Shown here: positions 17,748-25,019 of the stretch, in pieces
Position numbering within the stretch: position 1 is the stretch's first letter
Layout: each line of letters starts with the position of its first letter
Assembly (NCBI RefSeq): GCF_029891735.1
Contig: NZ_JANQDH010000043.1
Coordinates: 1 to 32,915, forward strand
Source of the DNA: Chrysosporum bergii ANA360D
GTDB lineage: Bacteria > Cyanobacteriota > Cyanobacteriia > Cyanobacteriales > Nostocaceae
DNA: 32,915 bases
Direction: 5' to 3'
Made by a program: the position numbers and the translations under genes
Notes under the pieces: model-generated
What the model was told of the DNA's origin: nothing
Database searches by the model: none
Seen by the model: only the letters and a program-made list of their open reading frames with translations

Positions 17748-17921
17748 TTATGAAATGCTCACGGGGGATGTAGCCCTAACATCTACTCTTGAAGAACCTC
17801 CGGCTATTCCGCGACCATCTGAGTCAAAAAAAGTGTCTGTTCCCCCTGTATTACCAACAACTTGGGTCAGGTCTTGGACTTTACCGTAAACAGTGAGTTT
17901 TGGTGCTGCGTAAATTTTCAT
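17748..17921 (-). CDS. Lasso peptide precursor A1 (57 aa)
   Basis: A short gene read directly from the minus strand. It opens with MKIYAAPKLTVYGKVQDLTQ, which carries the lasso leader pattern Y4-x-x-P7-x-L9...G13...T19 with Thr at the penultimate leader position. The predicted core starts at V21 (VVGNTGGTDTFFDSDG...) and has Asp at core position 9 (D29), a suitable acceptor for the macrolactam ring. The core is 37 residues, longer than usual, and ends in SPVSIS with C-terminal Ser57, the expected kinase target. The ribosome site AGGAG lies seven bases before the ATG. It lies 32 bases after the sister precursor gene. A Val start for the ring is unusual; if cleavage occurs after the conserved GG at 26-27 instead, the core would differ. 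Confidence 0.8.
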   Translation of the reverse strand: MKIYAAPKLTVYGKVQDLTQVVGNTGGTDTFFDSDGRGIAGGSSRVDVRATSPVSIS

Positions 17922-17953
17922 CAGCAGTCTCCTAATTGTGAATAATTGGATTT

Positions 17954-18130
17954 TTATGATATGAGTGTCACCTGCGTAGTGGATCTCACATCTTCTGTTG
18001 ATGTAGCTCTACCAAATACTGAACCATCGGCGTTAAAAAAAGTATCATTACCGCCTGTACTGCCAACAACTTGGGTCAGGTCTTGGACTTTACCGTAAAC
18101 AGTAAGTTTTGGTGCTGTGTAAGATTTCAT
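17954..18130 (-). CDS. Lasso peptide precursor A2 (58 aa)
   Basis: The sister of the 17748-17921 gene. The leader MKSYTAPKLTVYGKVQDLTQ differs at only two positions. The core VVGSTGGNDTFFNADG... keeps V21, G23, T25-G26-G27 and D29 (core position 9), then diverges and ends in QVTLIS with C-terminal Ser58. A second ATG directly upstream (18133) is possible, but GAGG is seven bases from the 18130 ATG, matching the spacing of the sister gene. It lies 107 bases after the cyclase gene. The leader-coding DNA is almost identical between the two genes while the core-coding DNA is not, pointing to duplication and core diversification. A 38-residue core is long for a lasso peptide. Confidence 0.8.
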   Translation of the reverse strand: MKSYTAPKLTVYGKVQDLTQVVGSTGGNDTFFNADGSVFGRATSTEDVRSTTQVTLIS

Positions 18131-18237
18131 CATGTAACCTCGTGATAGTTGTTTGATATCAGCTAATGAAAAGTAGATTGGTGATCTACAGGCTTGGACT
18201 TACGGTTTAATTACTACCTGCCAAGCAAGTTTTGAAG

Positions 18238-20241
18238 TTAGGGCTTCACCTGGGTGTGGTGGAGCCACAGGGATAAAATTGTTGCTCGCCAAACTGTCAT
18301 CAGGTCAAAATCACTCACTGGTTTACCTGATGTGAATCTTTGATAAGCTTGATGCAAGAAGTCTATATTTATGTATTGCTCAAAGCAGGTTATTTTTTGG
18401 AAAATTACCTGATCCAGTAGTTGACGGTCTATGGTTAACATCCCTCGGAGAAGATTAGGTGTCATATCTGCCTTATCTCTACGCCATTGGACTTTTTCCG
18501 GTAGGATATTTGCTAGTCCGCGACGCATGACCATTCTGCTCCATCCTTGATTAAGTTTTTGCTCAGAAGGTAGGGCGAGACAAAATTCAATCAGTCGCTT
18601 ATCCATAAAAGGATGACGGGCTTCTAGAGAAAACGCTGCTGCATATAAATCTGTTCTTTCCAAAATGTAAGGGAATATACCCGCAGTCAGATTTCGCCAA
18701 TGTTCTTCTCTAGCTGTCAGGGGTAAACTTTGGGGTCTACCGCAGGTTTTAAGGCGCTGTTCTAGATTAATACACTTGGCAAAATTAGGGTTAATTAAAA
18801 ACTGATTTTTTCGGCGTAAACTATGCCAAGTTTGCCGGATAGGTTGGGGAATTAGTTGACGTAAGCCCAACTTCAGCCACAGTTGTTGACGAGAAATACC
18901 AAAATGTTGATGAATTTTATTAGTTGCTTGGGCAAAGGCTCCCCAACGTGATTGTTGTGCCAATTCTGTTAAATATGCAGTGGCATGGCTATTGAGTAGG
19001 AATAATGGGGATATGTGAGGAAAATAGTGAGATATGATCTTAACTTCCTGGGCAAAAGTTTCCCATTCACCAAGACGCACCAACTCAGTTAGTCTCACCC
19101 CTCCATGGGATACTGTATTATCACCATCTAAACCGTCTAAAACTACTCGCATACCTGCTTGATGTGCGGCATGATTTAATCCCCAAACTAGGAAATGACT
19201 AGGGCCTGTGTAGGCTTGATCCTCGTATTGCCATATTTGCTCTAAGTCAGATAAAGCCGTGCGTTGGTCAGCGTGTATGTAATGAGTTTTTTGTGTACCT
19301 TGGTTTAGGACTGCGTTAATAAAAGGGCGTTCGTCACATTCAGGAACTTGATCGAAAATGTTGGAGAAGGTGTTTAACTGAGTTTTTCCTGTTTGGTCCA
19401 GAATTTGTCTGGCTACACAGGTGACTGCAGAAGAATCTAGCCCCCCACTGAGATGAGAAGCAATGGGGAAAACACTACGCAGACGACAACCCACAGCTTC
19501 TGTAAAAATTTCTCTAAATGCCTCAGCATAATCTGGGTCTGATTTGAGTTTTATTTCCCGGTGGGGGTCAAGGAACCAGTAGGGCGATAATTCTATACCT
19601 GATTGACTAACTCTCATGCTGTGAGCAGGAGGAAGTCTTAGTATGTCTTGATAGATGGTGAGGGCTGTTTCTTCGTGGTGTCCTATTAAGTAGTAGGCCA
19701 GCATCACCTCATTGAGGAGGGCTGGTACTGCTGGGAAACCCAAAACCGCTTTTAGTTCAGAGGCAAATAGAAAAATCCTACCAGGCTGGTGGTAATAATA
19801 GAATGGCTTGACCCCAAAATGGTCTCTGGCACAGAAAAGACATTGTTGACCTTGATCCCAAATGGCAAAAGCAAAGTCACCTAAAAGGTGCTTGGGGCAA
19901 GATTCACCCCATTTTTCATAGGCAGCTAATATAAATTCACTGTCTGTAATTTTATTTATTGGACCTGTGTCAAGTTTCAATTGTGATTGTAGTTCGTCCC
20001 GATTATCAATTCTGGCATCGGCAGTAATCACCAGGTTTCCTGCTTGTGCCACTAAGGGCAGTTTTTCCCATAAGGATTCAGCCGTTGTCCATAACATCCC
20101 ATGTGCAAAACCAGTGGAACCTTCTACCCAGATGTTTGTAACATCAGCACCTCTATGGGCAATGAGATCAAGCAACTGTTCTAAATCTCGCCGGTTGACT
20201 GGATGTCCAGTGAAATCTTTAATGCCCACCATACCGCTCAT
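18238..20241 (-). CDS. Asparagine synthetase-like lasso cyclase (C)
   Basis: A 667-residue AsnB homologue. Lasso C proteins adenylate the Asp/Glu side chain of the core and close the macrolactam with the new N-terminal amine. Seen: an N-terminal glutaminase-like domain beginning MSGMVGIKDF, where the catalytic Cys2 of AsnB is Ser (or shifted), so glutamine hydrolysis should be lost as in other lasso cyclases; the ATP-binding SGGLDSS loop (265-271); and LDGLDGD (368-374) in the synthetase domain. The ATG overlaps the B2 stop (ATGA) and has an AGGAG ribosome site. It is followed by the two precursor genes. Confidence 0.9.
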   Translation of the reverse strand: MSGMVGIKDFTGHPVNRRDLEQLLDLIAHRGADVTNIWVEGSTGFAHGMLWTTAESLWEKLPLVAQAGNLVITADARIDNRDELQSQLKLDTGPINKITDSEFILAAYEKWGESCPKHLLGDFAFAIWDQGQQCLFCARDHFGVKPFYYYHQPGRIFLFASELKAVLGFPAVPALLNEVMLAYYLIGHHEETALTIYQDILRLPPAHSMRVSQSGIELSPYWFLDPHREIKLKSDPDYAEAFREIFTEAVGCRLRSVFPIASHLSGGLDSSAVTCVARQILDQTGKTQLNTFSNIFDQVPECDERPFINAVLNQGTQKTHYIHADQRTALSDLEQIWQYEDQAYTGPSHFLVWGLNHAAHQAGMRVVLDGLDGDNTVSHGGVRLTELVRLGEWETFAQEVKIISHYFPHISPLFLLNSHATAYLTELAQQSRWGAFAQATNKIHQHFGISRQQLWLKLGLRQLIPQPIRQTWHSLRRKNQFLINPNFAKCINLEQRLKTCGRPQSLPLTAREEHWRNLTAGIFPYILERTDLYAAAFSLEARHPFMDKRLIEFCLALPSEQKLNQGWSRMVMRRGLANILPEKVQWRRDKADMTPNLLRGMLTIDRQLLDQVIFQKITCFEQYINIDFLHQAYQRFTSGKPVSDFDLMTVWRATILSLWLHHTQVKP

Positions 20242-20681
20242 ATTTTGACTCCTGAAAGGGATGGTAGTGGGATGTAGCGGGAAAGCTCGTGGAGATTACC
20301 CATAACAACTATTCCTTGATGTTCAATCCAAGCATGAGCTTGTAGCTTTCCTGTTTGTTGTTTGACAACCCCTATCCGCAGTTTAGCGGAGTGTCCATAA
20401 CGAGTCATCAATACTTGGGTGGTCAAGGCACGCGCTAAACACTTAGCATGGGGTATATATTGGGTTGCTGTGTTGATTGCCCAAAGAATTTTACTTATAG
20501 ATACTGTTGCCGTTATCTGTCTTTGATTACTCCGTTGACTAATTTTGGTGAGGAGTTTCAAGAGGTGATGAAACTGTAGTAAGTGCAATCCTAGCGTGAT
20601 TACTGCTAGTAAACAGAAAGTTTTGATGAAAAAATGGCGATCGCTCCTACTCAAGTACATAAATTTACGTAGTAATCTCAT
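20238..20681 (-). CDS. Lasso peptide B2 protease (transglutaminase-like)
   Basis: A 147-residue protein of the lasso B2 family, the cysteine protease that removes the leader (Transglut_core3-like). Seen: C81 in AKCLARALTTQVLM and H116 in AHAWIE as catalytic Cys and His. The family's third residue (Asp), about 12-13 residues after the His, appears as Asn129 in VVMGNLHELSRYIPLP, a possible variation of the triad. An N-terminal hydrophobic stretch (about 17-36) is typical. It overlaps B1 by 17 bases and the cyclase by 4. The ribosome site AGAGG precedes the ATG. It works with B1, which delivers the leader. Confidence 0.88.
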   Translation of the reverse strand: MRLLRKFMYLSRSDRHFFIKTFCLLAVITLGLHLLQFHHLLKLLTKISQRSNQRQITATVSISKILWAINTATQYIPHAKCLARALTTQVLMTRYGHSAKLRIGVVKQQTGKLQAHAWIEHQGIVVMGNLHELSRYIPLPSLSGVKI

Positions 20682-20979
20682 TTTTTACCTCTATTAATGC
20701 AACGGCGAGAAAGTCTTTCAGCAATGCGATCAGGTCGCGATCGCAATCTTCAGATGTCACTGCATACTCTTGTAAAAGAATCTGCTTAATATCTTTTACA
20801 GCTTTTGGCTGTTGAATCAAATTCCATATCCTCGTTCCTACTTCATTTACCCCGTGGTAAATTCCCGTATTGAGATGCAAAATCACCGCTTCTTGGCCAA
20901 CCTCGGAAAATATTTGTTCTTTAACTGCTACAACTATGCAATTCTCGGAAATATCAGTATTTATTGGTGTAAAGTTCAT
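20665..20979 (-). CDS. Lasso peptide B1, PqqD-like leader-recognition protein
   Basis: A 104-residue PqqD-fold RiPP recognition element. It binds the YxxP part of the leader and presents the precursor to B2. Seen: the family core AVILHLNTGIYHGVNEVGTR (31-50) followed by IWNLI, then a helical C-terminal half (VKDIKQILLQEY... to LKDFLAVALIEV). It is slightly longer than the usual 80-90 residues. A strong AGGAG ribosome site lies six bases before the ATG, and it is the first gene of the operon, so the promoter should lie between here and the divergent tRNA-Gln gene. The downstream overlap with B2 suggests stoichiometric production of the two halves. Confidence 0.88.
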   Translation of the reverse strand: MNFTPINTDISENCIVVAVKEQIFSEVGQEAVILHLNTGIYHGVNEVGTRIWNLIQQPKAVKDIKQILLQEYAVTSEDCDRDLIALLKDFLAVALIEVKNEITT

Positions 20980-21322
20980 ATTTTTCTCCTATGACTGCCT
21001 ATTTTCTCGATTCACCCGGTATTTTATCTTTTATTTGCTTTTTTCATAGACAAAATCAATACTTAGATAATATACTTACGTGTTATATCCAAAGCTAGTA
21101 TACATAGATGTATTATTTATTGGGATAAGTTTACATAAAAAATACATAAATATGAAGTTTTCATAAAGCGTTGGAGAGTAGCTGACATGACTAGTTCAAC
21201 AGAAAATTGACAAATTAGGTCTGTAGATGGCCTCTGGGTGAGATTTCTCAATAATTGCCACACTGCCCAGAGGCTGTAAAATCATTCCTCCCAACTGTTT
21301 TAAAAATTTCTGCTCAAACCAC
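20980..21322 (-). promoter_or_regulatory. Upstream region of lasso operon, with inverted repeat
   Basis: About 340 bases without a gene, between divergent B1 (minus) and the promoter of tRNA-Gln (plus). It is very AT-rich. A weak -10-like TATTAT reads on the minus strand at 21072-21067, with no good -35 box. An inverted repeat with 9-bp perfect arms GCCTCTGGG (21230-21238) and CCCAGAGGC (21266-21274) around 27 bases could form a hairpin or bind a regulator. No T-tract follows it on either strand. The stretch TTTACATAAAAAATACATAAATA (21130-21152 region) contains a repeated TACATAAA unit. Confidence 0.4.
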
Positions 21323-21352
21323 TTGACATTATTCCGGGGGAGATGCTAGATT
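21323..21352 (+). promoter_or_regulatory. Sigma-70-type promoter of tRNA-Gln
   Basis: A -35 box TTGACA (21323-21328), an 18-base spacer and a -10 box TAGATT (21347-21352) preceded by TG (extended -10). The predicted start is near 21359-21361, about ten bases before the mature tRNA end at 21369. Confidence 0.75.
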
Positions 21353-21368
21353 ATTTAATGTGAAACGT

Positions 21369-21440
21369 TGGGGCGTAGCCAAGCGGTAAGGCAGCGGGTT
21401 TTGGTCCCGCCATCCCTAGGTTCGAATCCTAGCGCCCCAG
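21369..21440 (+). tRNA. trnQ: tRNA-Gln (anticodon UUG)
   Basis: A complete 72-nt cloverleaf: acceptor stem TGGGGCG/CGCCCCA with discriminator G, D arm GCCAAGCGGTAAGGC, anticodon arm GCGGG-TTTTGGT-CCCGC with anticodon TTG, and T arm CTAGG/CCTAG around TTCGAAT. CCA is not encoded. It decodes CAA (and CAG by wobble). It has its own promoter and terminator, and so is independent of the flanking lasso and wzc-type genes. Confidence 0.97.
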
Positions 21441-21443
21441 TTG

Positions 21444-21473
21444 AGGAGCAGAGGAATCTGCTCCTTGTTTTTT
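21444..21473 (+). terminator. Rho-independent terminator of tRNA-Gln
   Basis: The 9-bp perfect stem AGGAGCAGA/TCTGCTCCT (21444-21452 with 21457-21465) has a GGAA tetraloop and is followed by TTGTTTTTT. It starts three bases after the tRNA 3' end. Confidence 0.85.
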
Positions 21474-22002
21474 GCTTTCATTTTTGAGATTTTTGTAAAG
21501 ACTGGATAGTGATGCTGGTCTTATGGGGTAATACATGATGAGCTAGTGTGATCAGGAACATCAAACTTGTGCCAGACTTAACCCGTGAGCCAACTAATTA
21601 AACAAGTTTTAGGAAATATGTTCACATTAGCGGGACAAGAGTTGCCATGGTTATTGAGTATATTATTGAACTTAAAAAAGAAAATGCCCCCGGAAAATAA
21701 CATCACATAATGTGAATATAATGTAAAGTTTCTGTATAGCTTAGTAGATAAATGTAAGTCAATAAACAACTTTAACCAACACAATGTTAAAGTTATAAAA
21801 AATTGCTCCCAGTTACACAATATCTTCAGTAATGTATTGAAAATAATGTGTATGATACCCCAGTTATTACAAAAAAATACAGTATTAGCTTATTTTCCTC
21901 AGATGATATTGAGCAATATCAAGCAATAATTCCCAAAATCAACTACATACATTAATTAACTTGTCTCCGTCAAGAATTGCAGTAGTTTAAATTACCAATA
22001 CT
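21474..22002 (+). promoter_or_regulatory. Long leader/regulatory region upstream of Wzc-type gene
   Basis: About 530 bases without a convincing gene. The only long frame, 80 residues on the minus strand (21578-21820), has no recognisable domain. Notable sites are a palindrome TCACAT-A-ATGTGA (21703-21715) directly followed by a -10-like TATAAT (21717-21722), and a hairpin TGATATT-GAGC-AATATCA (21904-21921) 80 bases before the start codon. If the TATAAT is real, the mRNA leader would be about 270 bases long. No -35 box matches it, which would fit an activator-dependent promoter, but this is a guess. Confidence 0.4.
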
Positions 22003-24270
22003 ATGATCCAGTCACACAAATCTCCTCACCTGTTATCACAAGTGAAAACAATTCAGTTAAATGATTATGATGACGAATTGAATCTAGGTCAAATTGTCGC
22101 AGTCTTGCGTCGGCGATTGTTGTTAATTGTGAGTATAACAGGCTTATTAGCATCGGTAGCTGTATTAAAAGCAAAAACAGATCCTCCAGTGTATCAAGCG
22201 AATTTTGATATTTTAACTAAACGAGTAACTGGAGAAAGTCAGGTTATAGCCAGTGTACCTCAAACCCTCAATCCGCAACTGACTGGAAATAATGCTCAAG
22301 AACAACAAGAACTTCAGACCACAATTACAGTTTTGCAGAGTCCCCTGATTATCGAACCAATTATTGAACAGCTGAAGAAACAAGATCCACAGTTTATTGA
22401 AAGGCTGAAACTGCAATATCCAGAGTATATTGCTAATATTGAAGCTGAATATGCAGAAATCACCCCTAACCTGCTGTACAAATTTTTTGTTAAAAACTTA
22501 ACTATTACCTCCGCACAGCCAAATATCATCAATGTTCAATTTATCAACCCAGATGAGAAACTAGCTAGAGATTTTGCTAACTTACTAGCAGAGGCTTATC
22601 TGAATTACAGTCTAGAGCAGCGCCAGTCAGATGTTGTCCAGGCAATTAATTTTGTTAATGAACAAAGAAAACCTTTAGATGAACGGGTAAAATTTTGGCA
22701 AAATGAGCTACGAAAATTACGATTACAAAATAGCTTAATTGACCCTACACAAAAATCTCAAGAATTGTCTACACAAATGGCTAATGTGAGACAACAGCAA
22801 ATAGAAAATAGAGTAGAGCTAGAACAGTTAATAGCTAGATATCAAGATTTACAAAGTGAGTTAGCCCTCCAACCAGGAGAAAGGGCTGGTAATTCTTTGC
22901 TCGGTGAAAATACTCGCTACCAAAGTATATTGAATGAAATTCAAAAGGCAGACCTGGAAATTACAGAGAAGTTGGCCATATTCCAAGATAATAATCCCAT
23001 TATCTTGACTTTGAGAGAGCGAAAAGCTTATTTACTGCCTTTGCTGACTCAAGAAGAATTGCGGGTACAAAAAGATTTACAAAGCCGTATCCGATCGCTG
23101 TCAGCCCGTGATAGTTCTTTGGTAGCAAAAATCGACAATCTCAACAATGAAATTAGAGTGTTAGCCACTATTAGCCGTAATTATGCCAACATTGAACGGG
23201 AATTACAAATTGCCACTGATGCCCTAACTCAATTTACAGCTACACAACAAGCCTTAGAAATAGAGAAAGGTCAAAAACAGCAGCCTTGGGTGTTACTTGA
23301 TCCCAAATTGGCTAAAGTGAATAATCCCGGTGCTGTATCAGATAGTGCCACCAGGAACTTAGCAGTAGGCAGTGCTTTAGGTTTATTATTGGGTGTAGGA
23401 GCAGCTTTAGTGGTGGATAAACTCAGCAACATATTTTACACTGCTCAAGAACTCAAAGATACTACCAAACTGCCACTGTTAGGCATAGTTCCTTTGAAAA
23501 AAGAACTGGAAACAACTAACCAAAAAAATAATTTATCTCCAGCATTACCACCAGTGAATAACGCTTCATTTTTTGAAGTTTTTCGCTCACTGTACACAAA
23601 TATTTTGCTGTTGGGTTCAGATATTCCCATTCGTTCTTTAGTTATCAGTTCACCGGGTCTGGGAGATGGTAAGTCTACTGTTGCCATACAACTAGCACAA
23701 GCGGCTGCAGCCATGGGTCAAAGAGTGTTACTGGTGGATGGTAATTTGCGTTGTCCTAGCTTACATACTCGGGTAGGACTAATGAATATTCAAGGATTAA
23801 CAGATGTAATTTCCCAAGACTTAGACTGGCATAATGTGATCGAGCGATCGCCCTTGGAAGAAAATTTGTTTGTCATGATGGCAGGGCCTATTCCGCCAGA
23901 CTCGGTGAGACTACTTGCTTCCCGCAAGATGCAGGAGTTAATGGATAATTTGCAAGCAAGTTTTGATTTAGTTATTTATGACACCCCACCCCTGTTGGGT
24001 TTTGCGGATGCTCACCTCATAGCTGCTAATACTAACGGTATTGTGCTAGTGGCAGGTTTAGGTAAACTCAAACGCACTGCACTACTACAAGTATTAGAAG
24101 AAATTCAAATTTCTGGTACTCCTATGTTAGGCATGATCGCTAACAGGTCTAAGGAATCTACTAGTGTTTCTCACAACTACTATCAGCAATATTACCAGCA
24201 AAATATAAATACTGAAATAGTAGGTCATGGTTCTGTTGCTTCAACTGCGAAGAAAATCAGAGGAAGGTAA
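22003..24270 (+). CDS. Wzc-type polysaccharide co-polymerase / tyrosine autokinase
   Basis: A 755-residue protein that controls chain length and export of Wzy-dependent polysaccharides. Domain order: a Wzz-type N-terminal region with membrane helix about 35-52, a long periplasmic coiled-coil region (about 190-420) with the GNVR-type segment, a second membrane helix (about 452-470), then a cytoplasmic BY-kinase: Walker A GLGDGKST (552-559), Walker A' VLLVDGNLRCPSL (about 576-588) and Walker B LVIYDTPP (about 657-664). A C-terminal tyrosine cluster NYYQQYYQQ (about 725-733) is the expected autophosphorylation site. It lies about 10 kb from the Wzx/Wzy operon, separated by the lasso operon, but the obvious partners are there. 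Confidence 0.92.
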   Translation: MIQSHKSPHLLSQVKTIQLNDYDDELNLGQIVAVLRRRLLLIVSITGLLASVAVLKAKTDPPVYQANFDILTKRVTGESQVIASVPQTLNPQLTGNNAQEQQELQTTITVLQSPLIIEPIIEQLKKQDPQFIERLKLQYPEYIANIEAEYAEITPNLLYKFFVKNLTITSAQPNIINVQFINPDEKLARDFANLLAEAYLNYSLEQRQSDVVQAINFVNEQRKPLDERVKFWQNELRKLRLQNSLIDPTQKSQELSTQMANVRQQQIENRVELEQLIARYQDLQSELALQPGERAGNSLLGENTRYQSILNEIQKADLEITEKLAIFQDNNPIILTLRERKAYLLPLLTQEELRVQKDLQSRIRSLSARDSSLVAKIDNLNNEIRVLATISRNYANIERELQIATDALTQFTATQQALEIEKGQKQQPWVLLDPKLAKVNNPGAVSDSATRNLAVGSALGLLLGVGAALVVDKLSNIFYTAQELKDTTKLPLLGIVPLKKELETTNQKNNLSPALPPVNNASFFEVFRSLYTNILLLGSDIPIRSLVISSPGLGDGKSTVAIQLAQAAAAMGQRVLLVDGNLRCPSLHTRVGLMNIQGLTDVISQDLDWHNVIERSPLEENLFVMMAGPIPPDSVRLLASRKMQELMDNLQASFDLVIYDTPPLLGFADAHLIAANTNGIVLVAGLGKLKRTALLQVLEEIQISGTPMLGMIANRSKESTSVSHNYYQQYYQQNINTEIVGHGSVASTAKKIRGR

Positions 24271-24274
24271 AGAA

Positions 24275-24304
24275 TGTAGGGACATTCCATGGAACGTCCC
24301 TACA
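24275..24304. repeat. 30-bp near-perfect palindrome
   Basis: The arms TGTAGGGAC and GTCCCTACA flank a TTCCATGGAA core that is itself palindromic; only one pair mismatches. It lies five bases after the Wzc-type stop and before a convergent gene. I recall similar TGTAG...GGAACGTC elements as dispersed repeats in Nostocales. It may also serve as a transcription end for both sides, although no T-tract is present. Confidence 0.65.
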
Positions 24305-24346
24305 AAAGTTAACCAAAGAGGCATATTGTATTTCTGGAGATATCTA

Positions 24347-24823
24347 TTACTCTGGAGATTTTAAAGCTGCATCTAAAACTTGCCGTGCGTGTTCTGCTTT
24401 AGCTCGTGCTTCTTGGTAACGCAAATTAGCCTGGGCAAAGTTTTTCAAGATTTTAAAACCCTCTTTCAGACGAGAAATTTCTTCTTCTGTGATTAAACTA
24501 TCTGAAAACAGAACATCAACAGCCTGACGAATTTCTAGTGCATCAGCCCGTGATTCTTGTACCTTCAGCTTAAGAGTGGCTAGATTATTCAAAATCTGGA
24601 CAGCTTGGGTAATGCTGTCCTCGCCACCGACAGAATCATGACTTGATTCTTTTACCTCAATTAATTGTTGGGGGCCAAATCCCTCTTCCAGTTCCGTGGG
24701 CAGCTGACCCGCATCAATCAATTCTATCAGCTGATCCATAGCTTTCTCACGGGCTTTGGCTGAATCTTTTCCAGAAACAGTGAGTAGAATTTCTGGACTT
24801 TGAGCGAGAGTGTACTGAACCAT
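24347..24823 (-). CDS. Conserved hypothetical protein, helical/coiled coil (158 aa)
   Basis: I do not recognise a named family. From the ATG at 24823 the protein begins MVQYTLAQSPEILLTVSGKD and continues with AREKAMDQLIELIDAGQLP, which resembles a KGK-like or cyanobacterial small-domain start. The second half is strongly helical and charged (residues about 75-155), ending EARAKAEHARQVLDAALKSPE, with no membrane segment. A TTG at 24859 would add 12 residues; I prefer the ATG, although neither has a clear ribosome site. It is convergent with the Wzc-type gene and divergent from the 25020 gene. It is probably a cytoplasmic protein of unknown role. Confidence 0.65.
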   Translation of the reverse strand: MVQYTLAQSPEILLTVSGKDSAKAREKAMDQLIELIDAGQLPTELEEGFGPQQLIEVKESSHDSVGGEDSITQAVQILNNLATLKLKVQESRADALEIRQAVDVLFSDSLITEEEISRLKEGFKILKNFAQANLRYQEARAKAEHARQVLDAALKSPE

Positions 24824-24931
24824 ACTTAGAGCAGAAAAATTGGTGATTAACCAAGCCAAGCCACATGATCATAACATGGGGGCGGTGTTATACCAATTCA
24901 CTTCCAGCTAGACACAAATTATTAAATAAGA

Positions 24932-24957
24932 CTAGCGGGCAAGATGCCCCCACTACA
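24932..24957. repeat. Short dispersed-type repeat (GCGGGC...GCCC)
   Basis: ACTAGCGGGCAAGATGCCCC followed by CACTACA is a degenerate copy of the GCGGGCAAGATGCCCGC-type element I recall scattered through heterocystous cyanobacterial genomes. It lies between divergent genes, about 60 bases before the ribosome site of the 25020 gene. Recognition is from memory. Confidence 0.45.
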
Positions 24958-25019
24958 AACTAAAATAAAACTTTATACTTAAAATAAATGAAAGTAAATT
25001 CTCACAGGAGGGAAGAGAA

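Noticed and set aside
18238-20241. Housekeeping asparagine synthetase
   Set aside because: The catalytic N-terminal Cys is missing and the gene overlaps lasso B2 and precedes lasso precursors.
21578-21820. 80-residue minus-strand ORF upstream of the Wzc-type gene
   Set aside because: No ribosome site, AT-driven composition (Phe, Leu, Asn), no known domain, and it covers likely regulatory palindromes.
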